From CAYQQR01 sp964420035 (GTDB taxonomy: Bacteria > Bacteroidota > Bacteroidia > Bacteroidales > SM23-62), in assembly GCA_964420035.1 (NCBI GenBank), contig CAYQQR010000070.1, forward strand, positions 1-11,649: DNA of 11,649 nucleotides, written 5' to 3'. Below the pieces are notes generated by a model. The model was not told the DNA's origin. It was given only the letters and a program-made list of their open reading frames with translations, and ran no database searches. Of the stretch, positions 6,528 to 11,649 are shown piece after piece (positions within the stretch are counted from its first letter, which is position 1; every line of letters starts with the position of its first letter). Made by a program: the position numbers and the translations under genes.

Positions 6528-6549
6528 TCCTCGCGGCAAGCCGCGAGGA
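6528..6549 (-). terminator. Perfect 10-bp GC-rich hairpin, likely terminator for the minus-strand operon
   Basis: TCCTCGCGGC (6528-6537) and GCCGCGAGGA (6540-6549) are perfect inverted copies with a 2-base gap. Read on the minus strand, about 7 bases separate the stem from a T-rich tract (about 6521-6502). This suits termination of transcription arriving from the arylsulfotransferase-like genes. Confidence 0.55.
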
Positions 6550-6758
6550 ACCTTTAGCTCGACGGAGCCAATCATCGATTAATTGTTTATTTTAATGGTA
6601 CTCGCTTAACCCGCGGCAGAGTTACGGGGAACGCGCTCGCTTAATTCAACATAAATTAAAGGGCAACGGGGTAGGAAGTGTATTCGAATAAAAAGAAATA
6701 CCAAAATAAAAAACCAGGGAGATGATTTGTGAAATCAGAAATCCTATTCCCCAAAAAT

Positions 6759-8483
6759 CTAGTTCCTCACAAACATCCCACTAAAAATCCCATCCCTACC
6801 GGCAACTCTCAATAAGTATGTTCCCGGTTTCAATCCTTTTAAATCCAGGATATGATCCGGGGTTTGGACCGTTTCGAAAATGAGTACCCGGCCCTGGATA
6901 TTGATGATCCTGACTTCATCACCTTCATTAAGGCCATTGATATGCAGATAATCATGAGCCGGATTGGGGGAAATGCTTATCCTGCTTTTGGTTATAACTG
7001 TTGCATTGGTACTATCGGTTCCGATACCGGATACATATAACTGTTGCGCGTTCCCGGAGGTGTCGGTATCGGAACAAAATGTGATCACATCTTCTTTAAA
7101 TCCCTTGCCGGAGGGTCGAAAGGAAACGGGGATCTCTTTTCCCATGCCGGCCTCAACGGTCAGGGGGAAGTCTGCATCAACAGTAAAGGCAGGATGATCA
7201 TGGATCACCGAGGTTATCATCACCGGTGTATCGCTGATGTTGCTGATGCTAATATGACGCCGCGTTGATGTTCCTGCCTGCTGGTCACCGAAATCAATGC
7301 TGTCAACGCCGGTCCTGAATGTACCCGGCATGAGGGGGTATTTAAGAACCTTGTAGGCTGAGATTACCAGATTCTCCAGTCCTGCTTCAAAACAGACCTG
7401 TCCGTCCGGTCCGTATTCCGTTATGCTTTTCCCTGCCGGTGGGACCGCTTCACTCCAGTGGATGAGGGTGTGCCCTGTTCTTAGGCGCTGTATATGTCCC
7501 TTGACCGGTATCTCATAGGGCGGATCATGCACAAACTCGGCAAGCAGGGTAATACTGGTATCCTCCTCCGAAAATGCATATTCCACTCCCCTTGAGATGA
7601 GATCATCGTATTGTTCTAGTGAATACCGGGACTTTTTTTCTGCATTTCCCAACCACATGTCATTTTCCAGGTCGATGGCATTATCAAAGAGCAGCAGATT
7701 TCCATTGTCCAGAAAACTGATACTGTGCTGCCCGCGAAATCCTTCTGTATCACCGATCCGCTCAAACTGGTTGTTCTTCCCTCCCATCCTCCATATTATG
7801 TGGCCCGTTTTTCTGCTGATCTTAATGATCTCACTGGTATTCCTGAAAGAAATGATCAATGTGCTGTCCGTATCTGCCCAAAATGAATTGGCATGGGTAT
7901 AATCAATGACTTGTTCCGTAAGATTGTAATATGAATCCGCTATGGGAATGTGATCCCAGGACAGCCACTGAAAAATCAATTGGTTGTTTTGGTCCAATTC
8001 CTGGATCACTGTACCGGTTACCGTTGCATTGACACGGCCCCCCGGTACTGTTTTGCTCATATCAACAGACCTGGGATCATAACACATTAAGAACTTATGC
8101 CCGTTTGGAAGCAGCAGGAAATCGTGAAAATCGGCCCGGTACCCGTTTTTCATTTTTACGGTGTCGATGATCCGGTACATGGAGTCGAGCAATACGTAAC
8201 CCTTGATCTTATCCACAAAAAAGCTCATGATATCCCCTTGCCATAGCTGCAAGTTTTCCACCGAATGATCAAATACTCTCTTGAACACAGGCAATCCTTC
8301 ATGATCGAAGGCAAAGAGATAACCTTTGCCTTCATTATTCAAAGCTGTATAGATATATCCCGTAGCCGGATCATCCTTATAGCTGACAATCATCTCGGGG
8401 ACCTTGCTCTGTGCAGCCAGGAAATGGTTCACACTAATGAGACCAATCCATATTAAAGTATAAAATACTTTAAGAATGCTCAT
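6759..8483 (-). CDS. Secreted arylsulfotransferase-like protein with T9SS sorting domain (shorter paralog)
   Basis: 574 residues. A signal peptide (about 1-25, ending FLAAQS) precedes an arylsulfotransferase-type beta-propeller (about 30-385). Conserved elements are DFHDFLLLPNG (His120), YTHANSF (His197), GHIIWRMGGKNNQF (227-240), GQHSISFLDNGNLLLFDN (His253), RGVEY (298-302) and GHIQRL (His330). Residues 390-490 resemble an ASPM/SPD-2/Hydin-type (choice-of-anchor D) beta-sandwich. The C-terminus (498-574; ISPNPAHDYLHI, then LKPGTYLLRV) is a type A type IX secretion signal. The protein is thus exported and probably placed on the cell surface or released. The ATG overlaps the stop of the upstream paralog (ATGA), implying coupled translation. 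Family enzymes move sulfate between phenols, but the activity and substrate here are unproven. Confidence 0.85.
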   Translation of the reverse strand: MSILKVFYTLIWIGLISVNHFLAAQSKVPEMIVSYKDDPATGYIYTALNNEGKGYLFAFDHEGLPVFKRVFDHSVENLQLWQGDIMSFFVDKIKGYVLLDSMYRIIDTVKMKNGYRADFHDFLLLPNGHKFLMCYDPRSVDMSKTVPGGRVNATVTGTVIQELDQNNQLIFQWLSWDHIPIADSYYNLTEQVIDYTHANSFWADTDSTLIISFRNTSEIIKISRKTGHIIWRMGGKNNQFERIGDTEGFRGQHSISFLDNGNLLLFDNAIDLENDMWLGNAEKKSRYSLEQYDDLISRGVEYAFSEEDTSITLLAEFVHDPPYEIPVKGHIQRLRTGHTLIHWSEAVPPAGKSITEYGPDGQVCFEAGLENLVISAYKVLKYPLMPGTFRTGVDSIDFGDQQAGTSTRRHISISNISDTPVMITSVIHDHPAFTVDADFPLTVEAGMGKEIPVSFRPSGKGFKEDVITFCSDTDTSGNAQQLYVSGIGTDSTNATVITKSRISISPNPAHDYLHINGLNEGDEVRIINIQGRVLIFETVQTPDHILDLKGLKPGTYLLRVAGRDGIFSGMFVRN

Positions 8484-10549
8484 TCCATCCTGATCAGCAG
8501 ATTCACAAAAGACTCGGAAGATGTATGATCGAATATCTTTAAAATATAAAGTTGGGCCGCATACTTACTCAGATCCAGATTATATTCACCACGAACATAT
8601 GGTTCGTTATAGATCAAACTACCCGAAAGGTCATATACAATCAGGTCATACAAGGAGTTCGGGGGTAATTCGATCCTGAAATGACCTTTGCCGGGATTGG
8701 GATATACCCTGACCGGATTTTTCCGCAGCGTCAGATTACCGGCATTGATCTCGTTTCCCGTACTGAAAAAAGCCGAAGCCGACGGTGCCTGGTTACCCGA
8801 ATAATCTTCCACCTGGCCGGAAACACCTATATAATAGGTCTGGTCTTCTTCCAGGGGAGCCTCGGGAATTACGGTGATCCGGTCCAGGTCTGTATTGATA
8901 ACCGCATCAAACAAAACCTCTTCCCCGGATTCATTCGTCTTTCTGAAATCGATCAGCTCATCCACATTCTCATAGTTCAGGGGTGTACCATCCGGTTTAC
9001 GGACAGCTTCCGAGTAAAGAACAGATATCGTTGTATCCCGGGAAACATTTACGGCTTGATTCAACGGTATCTCAACTTCGGGGGCCTTGGTATCCTGTTT
9101 GGTCCCGTTTAGGTCCACCTGAATGGCGATCCGTTCAGAGAAATTTTCTGCAACGCTATCGGAATAAATGGTGAGACGGTCCCTGATGTAACCGCTTTCA
9201 ATATTCATGGGATAATAGACCAGGATCAGGTTGGTATCTCCCCTGGCCGGGATCTCCAAAGGAAAATCCTGGTCTATGCTGAAGGCACCGGTCATCACGG
9301 AATACCCGGATAAAATAAGGGGATGATCCGCGTTGTTCCTGATGTTCAGAATATACAGATCCTCCGTGTATCCATCCCAAAAGGGGAAATCCACCGACTC
9401 CGTATTCGGTTCGAATAAACTGGTCTTCCAGTGAGACTTTATGACCCGGTAACTGCCATCATGCCCGGGATATTCCGCTTCAAAGGCTATGCTCCCGTCG
9501 GGATGAACTTCCGTGAAAGCCGGTACTGCAGGATAATCCAGGTAATCGCCCCAACCGATCAGGGTGTTGCCCCCGGGCAGTCTGTGCACACTGCCTTTGT
9601 GAGATGAAGAAATGCTTTTGTCGCGATCGAATTCCCAAACCTGGGTGGCGGTCATGGCTTCTTCATCAACCACATATTCCACGCCCCTGGCGTAATTGGG
9701 ATTGGAAAATGTACCGTTATCGAATACCGTGATGTTCCCATTCGGTAACTTCCTTACATGATGCTGACGGGTAAAGGGGCGGGTGCTGTTAATAAATTCA
9801 AAATCATTGTTCTTACCTCCCATTCGCCAGATCACTTCCCCGTTACGCCGGTCGATCCTGGTGATCTCATCCTGGTGGGCCATGGAAAGCAGCAATGAGG
9901 TATCCGAATCAACGACAATAGCATTGAAGTTGGTTACGTCTATGGTTGAAGCGGTCAGGTCAACCGAATCGTTCACATCCAGAATGGCATAGTGAGGCTC
10001 CGTATTCCATTCGAAAACCAGGTTCCCTTCGGCATCGAATTCCTGGATCAGGTAATCCTCAATGGTGGCCTCGGGATCGCCCCCGTCGACGATCTGGCTC
10101 ATATCCACATTCCTGAATTTCTTGCCGGCCAGAAAATAGTGCCCGTCCCCGGTGATCCTGATCTCATGCAGATCGAAGCGATCGCAGCCTTCGCATTCCA
10201 TGGTATCGATATGATTGTAGGCAGAGTCCATCATGACATATTTCCGGATCGATCCTTCGAAATAGGCAAGATAACCATTGGGATATGGCCGGAAGCAGTA
10301 GGTCTTTACCGCAGTTTGACGATAGAATACCGGCACGCCATAATGATCCGTGATCACCAGGTAACCTGGAGAACGACCTTCCATGGGCTGGGGACAGACA
10401 AAATAATATCCCGGTTCCGGCTGGTTGTTCATGGTTATTTCAAGTTCCGGGTATCCTTTTGGAAGAACCAGGTCCTGGGCCTGGACCTTTAATGAATAAT
10501 GCCCCAAAATAATAATGGCTGAAATGCCAAATAACCTCTTTAGCATCAT
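8480..10549 (-). CDS. Secreted arylsulfotransferase-like protein with extra Ig-like domain and T9SS sorting domain (longer paralog)
   Basis: 689 residues. A signal peptide (about 1-25, KVQAQD) leads into a beta-propeller (about 30-375) that is clearly paralogous to its neighbour: DLHEIRITGDGH (His128), GEVIWRMGGKNNDF (237-250), RQHHVRKLPNGNITVFDNG (261-279), RGVEYVVDEE (288-297), SVHRLPGGNTLIGWG (320-334). There follow a choice-of-anchor-D-like sandwich (about 385-480), a bacterial Ig-like (Big_5/SbsA) domain (about 488-598, starting at TKAPEVEIP and ending in the typical DYSGNQA...AFFSTG) and a type A type IX sorting domain (606-689, NPVRVYPNPGKGHFRIEL). Where the neighbour has YTHANSF this copy has VTNFNAI (Asn207 for His197), and SFRNTSE is replaced by SMAHQDE. 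It is first of the overlapping pair; the substrate is unknown. Confidence 0.85.
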   Translation of the reverse strand: MMLKRLFGISAIIILGHYSLKVQAQDLVLPKGYPELEITMNNQPEPGYYFVCPQPMEGRSPGYLVITDHYGVPVFYRQTAVKTYCFRPYPNGYLAYFEGSIRKYVMMDSAYNHIDTMECEGCDRFDLHEIRITGDGHYFLAGKKFRNVDMSQIVDGGDPEATIEDYLIQEFDAEGNLVFEWNTEPHYAILDVNDSVDLTASTIDVTNFNAIVVDSDTSLLLSMAHQDEITRIDRRNGEVIWRMGGKNNDFEFINSTRPFTRQHHVRKLPNGNITVFDNGTFSNPNYARGVEYVVDEEAMTATQVWEFDRDKSISSSHKGSVHRLPGGNTLIGWGDYLDYPAVPAFTEVHPDGSIAFEAEYPGHDGSYRVIKSHWKTSLFEPNTESVDFPFWDGYTEDLYILNIRNNADHPLILSGYSVMTGAFSIDQDFPLEIPARGDTNLILVYYPMNIESGYIRDRLTIYSDSVAENFSERIAIQVDLNGTKQDTKAPEVEIPLNQAVNVSRDTTISVLYSEAVRKPDGTPLNYENVDELIDFRKTNESGEEVLFDAVINTDLDRITVIPEAPLEEDQTYYIGVSGQVEDYSGNQAPSASAFFSTGNEINAGNLTLRKNPVRVYPNPGKGHFRIELPPNSLYDLIVYDLSGSLIYNEPYVRGEYNLDLSKYAAQLYILKIFDHTSSESFVNLLIRME

Positions 10550-10590
10550 AAATCTTATTAATTGTGAATATCTAAAAATAATAAAAGAAT
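10550..10590 (-). promoter_or_regulatory. AT-rich leader of the arylsulfotransferase-like pair, possible promoter
   Basis: The 41 bases before the ATG at 10549 are almost entirely A/T. They contain TATTTTTA on the minus strand, one base off the Bacteroidetes -7 consensus TAnnTTTG. No convincing -33 element was found: the upstream position is occupied by the heptamer array. Read-through from the degraded permease is an alternative. Confidence 0.25.
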
Positions 10591-10632
10591 CTGGTTTTTG
10601 GTCGCTGGCCGCTGGTGGCTGGTAGCTGGTAG
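10591..10632 (+). repeat. Six-unit CTGGNNN heptamer array after the permease stop
   Basis: Units in 7-base phase on the plus strand are CTGGTTT (10591), TTGGTCG (10598), CTGGCCG (10605), CTGGTGG (10612), CTGGTAG (10619) and CTGGTAG (10626-10632). On the coding strand the permease stop TAA (10638-10636) is separated by only three bases from the first unit. The word differs from those at the other junctions, but the period is the same. Confidence 0.85.
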
Positions 10633-10635
10633 TGC

Positions 10636-11379
10636 TTATTCATACCGCGGTGCTTCGGAGGGATTAGCTGAAGCGGCACGTAAGGATTGCAAACTGACAG
10701 TCAGGAATGCGACAAGCAGGGAAAGCAGGGTAGCCAACGCGAACACCCACCAGTGCAGCACCGTTCGGTAGGCAAAATTCCCCAGCCAGTTGTTCATGAG
10801 CAGGTAGGCCAGGGGCCAGGCAAGGATATTGGCAATAATGACAATGCGCAGGAACCTGGATGAAAGCAATATGATGATCTTTCCCACCGGATCCTCTTTC
10901 CCAAAATATTTCCTTGCCATGCTTTCTGTCAGAACCATGGTATAGGGTCTTGACAGGAGTTCATCCGGGTTACCCTGTATTACAGGAAAATCAAAAATTT
11001 TAAAGAAGCCTGAATCGGCATAAAGCAGGTTGGACTCATAGAACTTTTTGTCTTCAAAACCCAGTAGGGTTGAGCTCCAGTTCTTTCTTATACGGGTATA
11101 TCTCTCGATATAGGAATATCTTCTCTGTAGTTCCGGTCCGAGCGGGGTAAGGGTCAGCGACCAGCTGTTTTCCTTACCTGCAATGCCCATCCGGGTGCCA
11201 ATACGGTAGATATCTGCCGACCTGGAGTGGAAGCGGTCAAAGCTCAGTTCATGACTGATAAAAATAAGGATCAGGAGCGCTGCCGTCAGGCTGATCGTCA
11301 GGCCCGGCACATTGATCAGGGAGTACCATTTCTGCCTGATAAAGTTCCTCCAGGTGATCAGGAGAATATTCCGTAACAT
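10636..11379 (-). pseudogene. MacB/FtsX-type ABC transporter permease with in-frame internal deletion
   Basis: The 247-residue product joins the two ends of a family protein normally close to 800 residues. Residues 1-168 are the standard start: MLRNILLITWRNFIRQKWYS, a transmembrane helix (about 22-44), HELSFDRFHSRSADIYRIG and the periplasmic MacB-like region up to ARKYFGKEDPVGKII. Residues 171-247 are the standard end: LLSSRFLRIVIIANILAWPLA, two helices, and AASANPSEAPRYE. About 500 residues between them, including the central permease helices, are missing at about 10868-10878, yet the frame is kept and there are no stops. It cannot be a working transporter of the usual design. It may be a relic, an assembly collapse between two similar permease genes, or, less likely, a mini-protein that still folds. 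Confidence 0.8.
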
Positions 11380-11447
11380 GAAGGTGTTTTAGTAAAAAAG
11401 ACGTGTAAAGATAGGAGATGTTACAGATTTATGAAATGCATTTCCGA
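11380..11447 (-). promoter_or_regulatory. Leader of the permease remnant, possible promoter
   Basis: On the minus strand TATCTTTA (11413-11406) is one base off TAnnTTTG and lies 26 bases before the ATG at 11379. No matching -33 element is evident. The rest is AT-rich without structure. Confidence 0.25.
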
Positions 11448-11524
11448 CCCGAGGGCTCGGGACTGTTGCTCCGCTGCGCTGTAGCTCGGCCGCGCCTGTA
11501 ACTCGTTCCCCCGAGTGCTCGGGG
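11448..11524. repeat. Two CCCGAG/CTCGGG palindromes bounding a GC-rich segment
   Basis: CCCGAG-GG-CTCGGG (11448-11461) and CCCCGAG-TG-CTCGGGG (11509-11524, arms CCCCGAG and CTCGGGG) are two copies of one small palindrome about 61 bases apart. The segment between is GC-rich and carries CTGTTGCTC, CTGTAGCTC and CTGTAACTC variants. They could be REP-like dispersed palindromes or parts of a terminator for a gene beyond the right edge. Confidence 0.6.
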
Positions 11525-11649
11525 TCACTGTAACTATGTTGCTCTTAGGTTCTTAAGCTCTTAAGCTACCTATCTCATTGTCTCATTGTCTCATTGTCTC
11601 ATTGTCTCATTGTCTCATTGTCTCAATGTCTCATTGTCTCATTGTCTCA
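11463..11649 (+). repeat. Octamer-phased repeat block ending in nine TCTCATTG units
   Basis: From 11573 the octamer TCTCATTG repeats nine times (eight perfect, plus TCTCAATG at 11621-11628) and continues as a partial unit at the window edge. Upstream, the same 8-base register holds for older, diverged words: CTGTTGCT (11463), CTGTAGCT (11479), CTGTAACT (11496 and 11528), ATGTTGCT (11536), CTTAGGTT (11544) and CTTAAGCT (11552 and 11560). Only one extra base (in 11487-11495) breaks the phase. The array is open to the right, so its true length is unknown. Confidence 0.85.

Larger units (their letters stand above)
6362..6758. other. Convergent intergenic region, no gene, three strong hairpins
   Basis: These 397 bases lie between the 3' ends of queE (plus) and the shorter arylsulfotransferase-like gene (minus). 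No credible small ORF was seen. Content: three stem-loops at 6411-6431, 6466-6486 and 6528-6549 (listed separately), an A-rich stretch at about 6502-6520, and a direct repeat CTCGCTTAA (6602-6610 and 6636-6644) enclosing a GC-rich segment. The remainder (about 6650-6758) is AT-rich with nothing recognised. Confidence 0.6.

Noticed and set aside
6602..6644. Direct repeat CTCGCTTAA as the target-site duplication of an inserted element
   Set aside because: Only 25 bases lie between the copies, with no transposase or terminal inverted repeats, so chance or a local duplication explains it as well.
9992..10492. A 166-residue plus-strand frame opposite the longer arylsulfotransferase-like gene
   Set aside because: It is antisense to the signal peptide and propeller start of a well-supported gene and shows no domain of its own.
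10562..10572. A single DnaA-box-like ATATTCACA (minus strand) before the arylsulfotransferase-like pair
   Set aside because: It is one isolated near-match in AT-rich DNA, with none of the phasing seen at 2-28.
11573..11649. CRISPR-like array at the right edge
   Set aside because: The units are contiguous 8-mers with no spacers, so this is a simple tandem repeat.

Overview
The window comes from a member of the Bacteroidota (Bacteroidetes), probably an anaerobic or fermentative Bacteroidales/Marinilabiliales-like lineage. Three things point there. Two secreted proteins end in typical type IX secretion (Por) C-terminal sorting domains. There is a MacB/FtsX-like permease of the kind Bacteroidetes carry in many copies. 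The gene pair for ADP-forming acyl-CoA synthetase and aminotransferase fits amino-acid fermentation. The genus cannot be read from the sequence.

Layout. Positions 1-273 are AT-rich and gene-free. They open with three back-to-back DnaA-box-like 9-mers and end in a block of short inverted heptamer repeats. Positions 274-3704 (minus strand) are a two-gene operon: an ADP-forming acyl-CoA synthetase (alpha-beta fusion), then a class I/II aminotransferase. Positions 3705-4331 hold an AT-rich island with one plus-strand four-helix-bundle (S23/IVS-type) gene, whose N-terminus looks displaced by a one-base shift. Thioredoxin reductase trxB (4332-5339, minus) and a queE-type radical SAM gene (5456-6361, plus) are divergent. 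Positions 6362-6758 are a convergent intergenic region with three strong hairpins. Positions 6759-10549 (minus) hold two tandem, translationally overlapping arylsulfotransferase-like secreted paralogs. Positions 10636-11379 (minus) are an ABC-transporter permease reduced to its two ends by an in-frame internal deletion. The right end (11380-11649) is a repeat block written in 8-base phase.

How the genes relate. The synthetase and aminotransferase probably belong to one amino-acid catabolic route: transamination to a 2-oxo acid, oxidation to an acyl-CoA by an enzyme encoded elsewhere, then ATP formation by the synthetase. TrxB and QueE are housekeeping functions (thiol redox; queuosine precursor). 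The two arylsulfotransferase-like proteins are exported together and probably act at or outside the outer membrane; their substrate is unknown.

The least expected signal lies between the genes. Five junctions carry arrays of different short words that all keep a strict 7-base period, and a sixth keeps an 8-base period. Several arrays begin at, or contain, the stop codon of the neighbouring gene. I know of no named element that explains this set. Everything here was read by eye; no database search or computation was run.
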